A stretch of 31,687 nucleotides of DNA from Paramacrobiotus richtersi (lineage: Eukaryota; Tardigrada; Eutardigrada; Parachela; Macrobiotidae): positions 1-31,687 of the forward strand of contig JAQGAU010000297.1 of the NCBI GenBank assembly GCA_034698045.1, read 5' to 3'. The notes beneath the pieces were generated by a model. That model was given only the letters and a program-made list of their open reading frames with translations. It made no database searches and had not been told where the DNA came from. A program made the position numbers and the translations under genes. Shown here in pieces: positions 21,997 to 31,687 of the stretch (the stretch's first letter is position 1; each line of letters starts with the position of its first letter).

Positions 21997-22565
21997 TTTC
22001 CTGTTTGCCATTTCGGCCCGCGTGTTTGTTTAATGAGCGCACCAAGGCTAGGTTAATTGCATGAACAAGAGACTCAGGAAGACACACAAGGTAATTTTCT
22101 ACACATGAGCGGGCGTGAAAAGTTCAAACTCAGGATCAACATGCACATATCAGAAAATCGATTGATAATTGATTTGACCGACTTTATAATGATCTGGAGC
22201 AAGTTTTTGTACGAGTTGGAAAAGCTGCTGGATCATCTGATCTTGTTGAATAACCTTTTCACACACAACATAACCTGGTTCAGCACTTCGACTGACTTAA
22301 CTCTTCCTCCCCTTTACTGGACTGTAAAACATGAACAAACAAACCAGATAGAACGGACAAAGCGAGCACACCCGGGATCCACCTTGTGGTGAGCTCCGAA
22401 TTCAACTTGAACCGTTTAAGAGAACAAAGGACTTCGTCACACTACATATTATGTTGTTATTGCGACCTTTCCGTTATGACCTTCTATTCCAGCCCTCGAA
22501 GTTGCGGTAGTTAACTGCTGATGTGACGTGCTCTTAAAAGCAAGACATCCTTATGCATTGTGAGG

Positions 22566-22791
22566 ATTACTGTCTGCTGCCTTGAGACAGCGAAACCTGT
22601 CGATAACATGCACTTTTCGTTTCCGGATTTCCGAAAGATATTCAAAGGTTAACGCTATAAAAAGAAAGTGGGAAAACAAGAATAATATATTAGTGTCCCG
22701 CCGGGGCAGTTCTCTTTCATAGCATTAACCTTTGAATAGGATTCAGAAATCCTGGAACGCAGGGTGCATGTCAAGACAGCGGACAGTAATT
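22566..22791. repeat. Long imperfect inverted repeat (hairpin or foldback MITE)
   Basis: Arms of about 80-100 bp face each other around a loop of about 50 bp. The core is nearly perfect: 22640-22658 pairs with 22719-22737 with one mismatch in 19. Pairing resumes outward around GGATTTC, ACATGCAC and ATTACTGTC. No coding frame is present. It may be a small foldback transposon or an expressed hairpin. Confidence 0.7.
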
Positions 22792-23409
22792 CTGAGCTCA
22801 GGAGGCTTTGCTTTCTACAAACGATTTAATTAGTGAAAACGAGCCCCACCAGAGCTACCGCGCATGTCGATGGCTGGAATTGGAGGTCACAATAAAATAA
22901 TAGAACAGTTAAATATTATTTAGGGGGACGGAAGTTGTTCCGTCATAACGGACAGGTATAGTACCTACACATGTTAAAAGCGGCAGTATTTAGAATTTGT
23001 CAGGCTCGGACAACGGTTTCTCGGAGATACAGTACATTAAGTACATGCAGTTGAGCCGTACGTGCTCTTTACAACGTTTACGTATACCCTTGAAACCGCA
23101 CTTGTTTGGGCTCATACTTCTTGTTGAATTTTGCGACTTCTTCTGGTCATTCGCTGCGCACGATGAAATAAATGCCAAATGTTTCAGTTTTGACAGATTT
23201 CAAAGCGCAAAAGCGTAGCGTGGCGAAGACTGGTTTGTGCTAGCAGTGATTTTCCCCCGTGTGAATTGTACAGTATAGACCGTGAACGGTTTTGAATTTG
23301 CGGTGCCCCCCTGGTACGAGCGGGCTACCTGGGTGAGAAAACCTGCCCCTGGTTTCTCGGAGATACAGTACTTTCGAAACGCATAGTTAGAAACATTTTC
23401 TCCCCGTTA

Positions 23410-23652
23410 TATTTACAACCACGGGTGATTGCTGAACAATCCTCGTTGCATTGCAACTGATATCCGTATACGCGTCAGTGAAATGGCATTTCTGTGATGG
23501 CTGCCGGTACTGCGGCCAATAACACCGACAACAAATAATTATTTAATGACCTGTAAAGGAGGTATAGAATGACGGTTGTAGAACGCAAACGAAAATCTGC
23601 ACATGCATCGATTGGCCTTAAGTGTTTCCTCGAAATCAAGGCCAAAGGTATA
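23410..23652. repeat. Degenerate direct repeat, copy 2
   Basis: Second copy of the 21771-21996 block. No GPCR coding sequence lies to its left at the matching distance. The motif GTTTCTCGGAGATACAGTA occurs nearby twice (about 23018 and 23353). It suggests duplication of the GPCR upstream region without a surviving gene. Confidence 0.55.
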
Positions 23653-24004
23653 TACATATTCACTAGCAATCAGCCAAGTAAAACACGGTACATGTGACAC
23701 GGTACCAATCAAAAGGTCACTCGAACACTTGGCCGGAGCGTAATACCCGAGCGAAACGCGCGGCTAACTGGCCACAGTGTCCGGGTAAAAGGTGTGTGCG
23801 GTGAGAATCAGTAAAGGACAGCCTTGTTCCTTAAGACGCGAGAAAATGCGGTGAGGTAAACATTTAGACTGTTGTTTCGTTGTCAGCATTTATTAACTGA
23901 CTGCTGTATCGTGTACGATGGAAACGATATCTGGTCAGTACTGACCGAGCGAAGTATGACCTAGTAAGACAGTCTTCTGCTATAAACAGCAACGCTAACA
24001 AGTA

Positions 24005-24267
24005 TACTCTCCCTCAGGAAAAATTCGCACAAACATGGCAGTTATATCAATGAATTCTCCTAAATGAAAAAAGCTCGCAGCTTTTTTTTTATTTTGCATC
24101 CACTACAAATGGTTAAAACGTATGAATTTTCAAAGTTCGCAGTGTGTGAATTGTCTTAGCACAGCTGTGTTTGGGCGATCCGACAATCTGATTTAGAACG
24201 TAATCTTGGCTCATAGATACCATCATCTAATTCCCATGTTTGTGCGAATTTCTCCTGAGGGATAGTT
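24005..24267. mobile_element. Small TIR element (possible Tc1/mariner MITE)
   Basis: The left end ACTCTCCCTCAGGAAAAAT and the inverted right end (about 24233-24267) match over about 33 bp, inward to CGCACAAACATGG. A TA dinucleotide sits just outside both ends (24003-24004 and 24268-24269), as Tc1/mariner insertions leave. It is about 263 bp with no coding capacity, and ends 15 bp before the target duplication of the larger element at 24292. Confidence 0.65.
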
Positions 24268-24291
24268 TACGTGTAAGAGGGACGAATATGA

Positions 24292-26070
24292 GGGTACTAC
24301 TAGTTAGAGGACATGGACAAGGACATGGACATGGCCAGGACACTGGACAAAGCCAGGGCGCCGGACAAGGATAAGGACAGGACGCAGGCCAAGGACAGGA
24401 CGCCGGGATCCAGGATATGGCCAGGACGCTAGTCAAGGAAAGGAGGTTGGACAAGGACAGCATGCCGGAAGAGCGGGGTTTTTAAGGTATTTTTATTTAT
24501 ATTAAAAATACTATCTATCTCACGCGCGACCGGCCCATATCAAAAAAATCGTCAACAACCACGGATACGCAGACAAAACAGTAGACCATTAGACTCTCAG
24601 TAGTCGGAAAGTTTACAACGAATATAAGAGAAGTTTGCTAGTCTCATTGTCTAGTGTCATGGTCCATTCAATTGGTAAACATTAAATTGTTTTCTGGGCA
24701 ATAAATATAGAGACGAACGAAGGGTGCCTTCAGCCAACCGGGCTGTAAAGGGGTGGCTGTAGTCTCACTCGTTACAAATTTGTAATCTGACCGAAATTTT
24801 GAGTTTGACGTATTGGTCTCGAGAACTGCTTTTTACTAGGTAAGTGCCCTCGGTGTTTGCGGGCACTGGTGGACCGAAGCGAGCAGAAAACGTTTACAGT
24901 TAACAGAACTAATCTTTTACGGTATGCGATAAAAATTTTGATCTGCAGACGGTGGTCAGGAGTGTTTGCGCTACCTGTCAGCGGAAAATACGTTAATGTA
25001 TATTCCTTCCGTGCTGTTGACCTTTGTCACACTTTGAACAGTAATAAGCTCAATTTGCCGCTCAAAAATATTAAATCAAATGACTCGTTGAACGTTCTGG
25101 CCAGTCTGGTCGTCCTCTGTACGGTCACTCTTTTGTGATCGCTCAGAGGACCGCGAAAGGAAAGGTGTCTTAATTTCTAGCTGACCCCAAGTTCATGTCA
25201 CCGGAAAGACCATCAGTAGATCAGTATGCCCAGTATGCACAACTGCTTTATCGCAGCTTATTGCTTGGCTTTTGTGTATGGTAATAGCCCATGCCAGCGA
25301 TACAGAAGACGTTCTTCTGAAACACTTCTCGGTACTGCATAGTCCTTGTGCGGTTGTGACACAAGAACTCACTTTCTCGCAAAAGTGGATCTCGTGTAAC
25401 ATTTATCGAACTCAACCAGACGGCTGAGTGGTACATTGCCCGTGGGTGCCGTTTGAGGGGCTTATACCCTGTCCCCGACGCAACCAGGCGCTCCGTTGAA
25501 CAGATCTGTTGTAGTCCCCAGATTTCGCATTAGCATTATCGGACGGGACGGACAAAATATACAGTTTGCTTGAATATAGAGGACACGCCCTGTACTACTG
25601 TGTTATTACGGATACTTCCGGTACCGTGACCGACGGGACAACCAAAAAAACCATTTTCGCTCAATGTAGAGGACCTCCGCTACGCTTTGGTCGATCAGTT
25701 TAAGTTCAAAGGTCACCTTCATGAGTTCACAAATAAGCCTGTTCCTCACTGCACGAAATGGTTTTGAAAAAATGTCATGTGAACCACTTGGCGACTATGT
25801 AGAGTCTAATGATAATTTCTGTGGTTGTTACGATTTTTTTGATATGGGTGGGTCGCGCGTAAGATAGCTACTATTTTTAATATAAATAAAAATACCTCAA
25901 AAAGCTCGCTCTTCCGACATGCTGTCTTTGTCCAACGTCCTTTCCTTGACTAGCGTCCGGGCCATATCCATGACCGGTGTCCTGTCCTTATCCTTGTCCG
26001 GCGTCCTGGCCTTGTTCAGTGCCCTGGCCATGTCCATGTCCTTGTCCATGTCCTCTAATTAGTAGCACCC
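24292..26070. mobile_element. 1.78-kb DNA transposon with 9-bp target duplication and long TIRs
   Basis: The element begins GGGTACTACTAGTTAGAGG and ends with the inverted GGGTGCTACTAATTAGAGG. It is flanked by a perfect 9-bp direct repeat, CGAATATGA, at 24283-24291 and 26071-26079. The left arm (24292-24562) and right arm (25821-26070) are inverted copies. The outer half of each arm consists of degenerate GGACAT/GGACAA hexamers, which may bind transposase. A 9-bp TSD, GGG ends and long TIRs suit the Mutator (MULE) superfamily; Merlin (8-9 bp TSD) is the alternative. No transposase is recognisable inside, so it is non-autonomous or decayed. Confidence 0.85.
25193..25402 (-). pseudogene. Remnant of a Pif1-like helicase inside the transposon
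   Basis: The minus-strand frame contains SVSLAWAITIHKSQAI followed by DKAVVHTG. This is the late helicase motif of Pif1-type SF1B helicases, normally LAWAITIHKSQG.TLD.AVVDLG. The Gly after SQ is changed to Ala, and the region before it cannot be followed in one frame. Walker motifs are not found in the element. Such helicases occur as Helitron RepHel proteins and as host genes, so this is a captured or relic fragment without likely function. Confidence 0.6.
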
Positions 26071-26079
26071 CGAATATGA

Positions 26080-27602
26080 ATGATTCAGCATTACGAACAC
26101 GAAGCAAAAAGAATTCCAACATGTTAAATACATGGTACGGTACTTGGTAGCGTAAAAAGGCTGCCGCTGTTTATGAAGGAAAACGTTACGACATGCAGGA
26201 ATTTTCTAGTTCACGGCCCTGAGCGTTTTGCGCATGGGCGGCGGTATCCGCAGCATCAACAGCTCTAGGTAACGCTAACGCATTCGATACGTACCCAACT
26301 GCTGCTAATATGACCTTAGAATGGACATATCAGAGCGAGGCGGACCAAAACAGCCTAAAGGTGTCGATGATGAGGCAACGAAGACAACCGCAAGGTCGTA
26401 GACAGCAACGTACTTTTGGCTGAAAGACTGAGAGGGCTGCCACAAATTTTCGGGCAGGAATAAGCTATTAGGAGACGGTATAACCAATATAGAACCCCTA
26501 GCGCAGTGCGGCGCTTTTGAAAAACAGGAATGGCATAAGTTCTTATGATTTCACTTTTTTGAAGCGAGTGTTGATTGCAGTAGTCACCTACAGCGCCAGC
26601 TATGTTACTTTACTTTGCCAATAAACAGAGCACTAGACGCGCCATGGTTGTACCAAATAGCGAATTTCGCATCCGGTGATATCCCTGCGTATCTAAAAGA
26701 GCTCATCGTCTTCCGGACCAGCGAAAGATCTCCGAAAGCCAGCTTGTGTGGAAGCGAACTGCACAACAGAAGCCAGAGAAAAACTGTTTAGTCGACGGCT
26801 GCGATTACGGTATCGGAGTTTGCCTAACGATCTCTTTCCCAGAGCTTTGGGTTTTAAGATCTGCAGTGTTAAAATTCTTGTGAATTTTGCTGTATGCAAT
26901 CGGACTTGGACATGGTAGTATGTCCCACAAAAGGGTTTGTCTGGTTACGAAATAAGTACAACAAATACGAGTAACGTCGGATTTTTGAAACGCTTTCAAC
27001 ACGCGCTTTTCGCAATTCGGACTGAAAAATAGTTCTGGCTTATTACATTTATGATGTACGTCTGTTATGATTCGTATGGGTGCTGGATTCGTTTCTTTAG
27101 TTTCTATATTGCCAGCAAATGAAGAATGGTCAAGCAAATGCACCGCATGACGTCCGCTGCATCGAAGACTGCTGACCTTTCAAACAGTGAACAAGCCTGG
27201 CAGGAGAACAGGCTCCATCACTCCCAGCCCCAGGGATTGGCATAACTATATGTTCATATCTGCGTCTTATTTATTTATTTATTTATTCCTTCGTAAGCAG
27301 ACAACCCGTTGCCGGGACTCCGGTCTGTTTGGTTTAGACGCATGACAGCACGTTGCGCTAAGGTCACAGAGGAAATCGCACGCTTAAAAACAGCTAAGCT
27401 AGAACTACGCAAAACGTCGCTTGAAGTTTTTGCCAGAATGGTAAACAAATTTCGAAGTCTCACTGCAATGGTAGTTTCGCCGACTTTCTTTTTCGCTTAG
27501 GCATCGATGCGTATGGAGCCTGGAAATTTTAATAAGCACCTGGAATTAACATCCACGTATGTACAGTAACATCCCTTTTCCCGCCGTCAGCTAGAAGATA
27601 AC
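26080..27602. other. Intergenic stretch between the transposon and GPCR 2
   Basis: No gene, RNA or element recognised. Short frames on both strands have no family features. A (TTAT)n tract is listed separately. Confidence 0.5.
27267..27287. repeat. (TTAT)n microsatellite, about five units
   Basis: A simple tetranucleotide tract of 21 bp, with no sign of function. Confidence 0.9.
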
Positions 27603-28652
27603 TCATGGCGCTTGCAAAAGGCCCATTGTTATCGCCGGCGGTGGGTGTGCCTTCACCGACCTCGTCATTAAGCTCGTAAAGTACGCCTTCAGTTCCGGCA
27701 ACGCAATGGTAAACAATATGGCATCTGCCACCGACTGCAGCGGATAGAGAATCGTCGGGACCGATTGTTCCACAAAGTACTCCATCTCCTCACTAAACTG
27801 AAACTGTCCCATTCGTCGCAGAGCCATGAAACACTGCGGAATAGCCCAGAAGATACATACACTGATGGTTAGCATGGTCAGTACGTGAAAACCACAGTTA
27901 TTGTTCCCTTCATTATTCCCGCGTGCCTTCTCTCCATCATCGACCGACGCGTCTTTTGTTCTGTCTTCCACCGATGCGAAAATGTTCGATCTCCGGTACC
28001 GTTTGGACCCGGTTCGTTTCGCCAGGAATCTCTTTCTTCGCAACCACAGGAACGGATAAGCCAGCACGGTAAAGAATACCGGAAAGCTGAACACAACAAT
28101 CAACATCGCCATTCTCCACTGCGTCTCCTGTTCCATCCTCCAATCACAGTAATCCACAAGGGAATTCATCCCATTCTTCACAATCACATACAGAACGATA
28201 CAATGGACATATAACCACATTAATCCGCAGATAACAAACGCCGTCACCCGGGTGTGGGCGTTCCGGTACGAGACGGGGCAGGCAATGGCCCAGATCCTGT
28301 TCAGCGTGACCAAAGCGTGGGTGTGACGGACGATGCCCGTGCCCACGTAATTCGCGTATTGGAAGTGGAGGCATTGAAACGGGGACATTTGCTCGTAGCC
28401 ATAAAGGCGCAACAGACCGTAGATGTTGATGGGATGGGCTAAAAGTGCAAAGATGAGATTGGCTGATAGGAGATTGAAGAGGTAGATCATAAAGGGGTTC
28501 TTGGAGATTAAGCGTTTCTGACAAAACAGTGCCAAGACCATTGAGTTGGAGATGACTGTGAGGAGGAACGCGATAAGGGCGGCGATTGGTGGGAACGTCC
28601 AGGAAATGCGGGTATCGGATTTGCCGGCAAAGATGGAGAAATTTGATTCCAT
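27603..28652 (-). CDS. Rhodopsin-family (class A) G-protein-coupled receptor, intronless, 349 aa
   Basis: A seven-helix membrane receptor. The frame is open 35 codons further upstream, but the first ATG is at 28652, with G at -3 and +4, giving MESNFSIFAG and an N-glycosylation site (NFS). TM1 begins about residue 17 (IAALIAFLLTVISNSMVLAL, with the conserved TM1 Asn). TM3 is preceded by Cys (PFQCLHF) and ends LNRIWAIACP; loop 2 has DYCDW for the disulfide. TM5 is followed by a basic loop (LRRKRF, KRYRRS) of about 70 residues. TM6 carries FWAIP in place of CWxP, and TM7 reads VADAILF where NPxxY is expected. It shares NRIWA with the receptor at 20627-21580 and has the same orientation. Ligand and G protein are unknown. 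Confidence 0.88.
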   Translation of the reverse strand: MESNFSIFAGKSDTRISWTFPPIAALIAFLLTVISNSMVLALFCQKRLISKNPFMIYLFNLLSANLIFALLAHPINIYGLLRLYGYEQMSPFQCLHFQYANYVGTGIVRHTHALVTLNRIWAIACPVSYRNAHTRVTAFVICGLMWLYVHCIVLYVIVKNGMNSLVDYCDWRMEQETQWRMAMLIVVFSFPVFFTVLAYPFLWLRRKRFLAKRTGSKRYRRSNIFASVEDRTKDASVDDGEKARGNNEGNNNCGFHVLTMLTISVCIFWAIPQCFMALRRMGQFQFSEEMEYFVEQSVPTILYPLQSVADAILFTIALPELKAYFTSLMTRSVKAHPPPAITMGLLQAP

Positions 28653-30065
28653 AACGCTGTATTTTAAAAATGCCTCTGACGAGGAACGAAAATCGATGAT
28701 AAATGTCCCATGAATGGAATGGAACACTGAAGTTCCATGAATCGAACCAATGTCCAAAACATCCTAAATGGTCGGGAAAAAATAGAACCAAAATATTACT
28801 CAGTTTCTATTACAAGGAAAGGTCAGTGCAGAAGAAGCATCCCTCCGCGTTTGTCGTGAACAGAACCACAAACCTTTCCACAGAAGTAATCAAAGATAAA
28901 GTGTTGAAAAAAGATTCCGTAGCCGTAAAATGCCATGCAGCTGCTTTCTCTGAATGAAACCAGAATGTATAGTCCGAGAATTGAGCTTAGGTTAACACAC
29001 AGTTAATGGATCAATTGGTGTACCAATACAGTATCATAGACATGTGGTTAGGCGTCCGTTGTATTAACTTGTATAAACAGTTATTCCACTGTTTGTTCCG
29101 CCGTGTAAACCACTCCACACATCTGACATATCCGGAGGTGCTGGTTGGCATAACATTGAAATAACACACAGCAATTTATAGATTGCTCTTTTTCCGTTTA
29201 TGATCCGTATAAACGGAATATACCAGACACCGAAATTAATTCCTGTTCATGACAAAAACTGTGGACCTTATTAACAGCTTGCACAGGAAGAAACCAATGT
29301 GGCTAAACACTGTGTCAAAGTATAATCATGAGACCTTAGAAACGTCAGCCATGCAGTGTTGATGCTAATCAGGGTGTCACGTTCACCGGGGAATCGGCGC
29401 AGTCTAATGATTCCAGGAACAAACTAGCGTTACGTGTAGGCAGTTACCACTGGAAGATTTTATGCGCATCCGGTCGGAAAATGACGAAAGGAGATCGATT
29501 GAGCATATCCGCTGGGCGAACACCATTACGATATCACCATTAAGCTATAATTACTGCCAGTGCAATGAGTACTCGTACGGTGATTTGCAGGATGCTTTGC
29601 AGAGACAGAGTTCTCGCGTTGTTTTACGGAAAACTCCGTTTCTTTTAACAAGATATAAAACCACGTTTTCTTGTGTGTTGACACTGTATTTTCAGTTCGA
29701 GGTTGCTATTTCCGGTATGCCTTGGTTTGGGTTACGCTCGCTTCCTACTTTGATATGAGATGAGAAACACTACTTTTCATATTACATATTATATCAGTAC
29801 TTTATTTAAAGAGCACCCACGCTCGAGACTGGAGCAAAAAAACGATTAATACTACAACAGCACTGACTTACACTGCGATAGAATTCTTTTTACGCATTGC
29901 TAGTACACTGGAAACACAAAGAAACCTTACGAAACGTAATTTTTAACACACCGACAAAAGTACGTTATAAACAGGTATCGTTTACTGCCGCCTCGTAGTG
30001 TCTTATAATGATTTACCAGTAACAGCTGGCAATAGTGTACATCAAGTTCTTTATACATGGGTTAT
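28653..30065. other. Intergenic stretch between GPCR 2 and the PAN-like gene
   Basis: The first 100-200 bp upstream of 28652 should contain the promoter and 5' leader of the GPCR. No other gene, tRNA or repeat is recognisable. The 98-codon open frame at 29462-29758 has no protein-like features. Confidence 0.5.
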
Positions 30066-30796
30066 CTATTCCGAATCCGGAGCACATTTTGCCTTGGGTG
30101 CTACACCCGCATCAGCAAAATAAATCCTACTTCGCACACCCTCCGTCTCATTCCTCTGCACACATCGCGCCTCCTTCTCCACATTTAACCCGGATCCAAA
30201 CCTCTTAAACAGGCAGAACGTAAACTCCTGACTCAGATTACTAAACTGCGCCACATAACCATTACACCCGGTATACAGTGCACACAGCTTCCCACAGTTC
30301 TCTTCACTGTACTCAATCCGATGGGAATGGCGTCCAGCTGTCACGACGTAATCCGCTCGTCGGTTTTTATCCTCGATCATCCCTACAATGGCTAAATCAT
30401 GACGGATGTGCATGTTTGGAGCCACTGCGTAGTTTGGAGGGTTGAAGTTAGCGAAGGTGGTGTGCTTTTTGGCGAAGCGTACGGTTGGTCCGCATTGGGC
30501 GCCTTTGTCGATGAAGGCACAGGTGTTGATACGGGAGGCGCTGTCGTGTACCGCGGCGAAACAGTTGGGGTTCTGTTCGCATTTGGAGAAGCAGGAGGAT
30601 TGGTCGTCGGGGGTGGTGAACTGGATGGGAGGGTTGCAGACCATGGAGACGTTGTCCAGGTGGAAATTGGCCAGGGCAAACGCACCGTACCCCAGTATTA
30701 AACAACCGACTGAAAGATGTTCGGATGTTCTTGTATTTATGTTAAAGATAACTGGGCTGATGTTTCGATTGACTTACTGGTGAAAACTGGCGACAT
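30066..30796 (-). CDS. Secreted PAN/apple-like protein, two exons, 220 aa
   Basis: Exon 1 is only 19 nt (30778-30796, starting MSPVFT). A 68-nt GT-AG intron (30710-30777, donor GTAAGT) joins it to exon 2 (30066-30709). The junction is phase 1 and yields a clean signal peptide, ending about GYGAFALA at residue 20. The mature part has two cysteine-rich modules. The first has VCNPP...SCFSKCEQNPNCFAAV...NTCAFI, the second ENCGKLCALYTGCNGYV...FCLF. The spacing C-x3-C-x5-C with a following aromatic fits PAN/apple domains, which bind proteins or carbohydrates outside the cell. N-glycosylation sites are NVS, NLS and NET. If only the ATG at 30644 were used, the protein would lack a signal. The PAN call rests on pattern only. 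Confidence 0.75.
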
Positions 30797-31687
30797 TTTC
30801 CCCTATGAATCCCGAACTCTTCGTCAAAAGGATAACAGCAGTTCTATTAAACGATACGATGTTATGCAAGGTCCTTCTTACGGTTAGAAGTAACTGGCTG
30901 TTGTGAAGAACCACAACGGGCAGTTAAAGTATCGTGCACTTGTTATTACTGTTGCAGTGTTACTGAAAAAACGCGGTCAATGGCAGATATTTTAGCTTCA
31001 GGCATTAGTGTTCTCACGGACTGCATTATTAATGTAAACGTCTAACGGTAGTATACTGGTCGTTTCATTGAAAAGCTTTTTGTTGTCGGTGTTGTCGCTG
31101 TGCGATTGACATTAGAGGCTGTTATGGTTTTCATACAGGCAAGACCACGTATCGAACTACATCGTATTTACATGCTGTACGCTTATGTTGTTGAAAAGTG
31201 ATTTACATGAAATTCATGATACTTAACGTTTGCTGGCGTACATGTAGAAAATAACTTATACGTATGGTACTGAAATAGTACAGGAACAAAACAAATCCTT
31301 TCTTTGCATACAATACTATGGAAACGGTTTGAACCGTACGACATACTTTATCAAATGAAAGTCTAATGTAAGATGGCCTAATTATGAACAAACCAGTAAA
31401 ATTAATTTTGTATTTGAACTACTGTAGCAACACTGATTAGTTGTTAGTGAATTAAGATATGGATTAAGAATAAAACGTAATATATTAAGAAATACGAGTA
31501 ACAGGTGTTCTTGCATTCTGGTAGGGACTGGTACTATCATACTTGTCAAAAGCCTGTTCAGACTTATCTCTTACACGAGACAAACGGCTGCCGGTATTCA
31601 AGCCACTTGTATACCTGAAAGTGCTTACCTAGGAAACTGGACAACTATTTGGAAACCTGCAGTACATAGTATGATTTGGATACTATG
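30797..31687. other. Upstream region of the PAN-like gene to the window end
   Basis: AT-rich, with no gene or repeat recognised. The part next to 30796 should hold the promoter of the minus-strand gene; no clear TATA box can be placed. Confidence 0.5.

Noticed and set aside
24066-24090. AAAAAAGCT-CG-(C)AGCTTTTTT palindrome resembling a bacterial terminator
   Set aside because: The window is eukaryotic and the palindrome lies inside a small TIR element; rho-independent termination is not relevant.
24227-24463. 78-codon proline/cysteine-rich reading frame on the minus strand
   Set aside because: It is a by-product of the GGACAN hexamer array in the transposon arm, not a protein gene.
26693-27143. 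Overlapping minus-strand frames of 68 and 112 codons
   Set aside because: No conserved motif, no splice structure and no composition shift; treated as chance frames.
28653-28757. N-terminal extension of the second GPCR by 35 codons
   Set aside because: The extension begins with TTG, not ATG. The first ATG is at 28652 with a good context.

Overview
The window is animal nuclear DNA. The coding sequence is split by many short GT-AG introns (mostly about 60-90 nt), the genes are a receptor guanylyl cyclase pair, two rhodopsin-type GPCRs and a secreted PAN/apple-like protein, and eukaryotic transposons lie between them. Compact introns, intronless orphan GPCRs with an NRIWA motif at the end of TM3, and tandem receptor cyclases fit a tardigrade such as Hypsibius or Ramazzottius. 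That assignment is inference and nothing in the window proves it.

Layout. 1-971 (minus): 5' part of a retrotransposon reverse-transcriptase ORF that runs off the left edge. 972-3090: no convincing gene. About 3090-10820 and about 11665-20060: a tandem segmental duplication. Each unit holds one 20-exon membrane guanylyl cyclase, called gene A (3460-10316) and gene B (12066-18886). I rebuilt both by joining exons at splice sites. Exon lengths match in 19 of 20 exons, there are no internal stops, and the products are about 1036 and 1037 residues: signal peptide, ANF-type ectodomain, one TM helix, pseudokinase domain, dimerisation helix, class III cyclase domain. 20627-21580 (minus) and 27603-28652 (minus): two intronless GPCR genes. 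Between them is a transposon-rich stretch with a long imperfect hairpin (about 22566-22791), a small TIR element (about 24005-24267) and a 1.78-kb element with about 250-bp inverted repeats and a perfect 9-bp target duplication (24292-26070), which carries a Pif1-like helicase remnant. 30066-30796 (minus): a two-exon secreted PAN/apple-like protein.

How the genes work together. The cyclases should be single-pass surface receptors that make cGMP when the ectodomain binds a ligand. Catalytic and guanine-specificity residues are present in both, while the kinase-homology domain lacks kinase residues. The GPCRs are orphan receptors. No operon-like link joins the genes. The main structural events are the local cyclase duplication and later transposon insertions, one of them inside intron 7 of gene B only.

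The least expected points are a non-canonical GC-AG intron conserved in both cyclases, an intron in the catalytic domain of gene B that is open in frame while its counterpart in A has stops, a conserved in-frame CxxC...CxxC reading frame inside intron 3 of both copies, and the 9-bp-TSD transposon with its helicase remnant.
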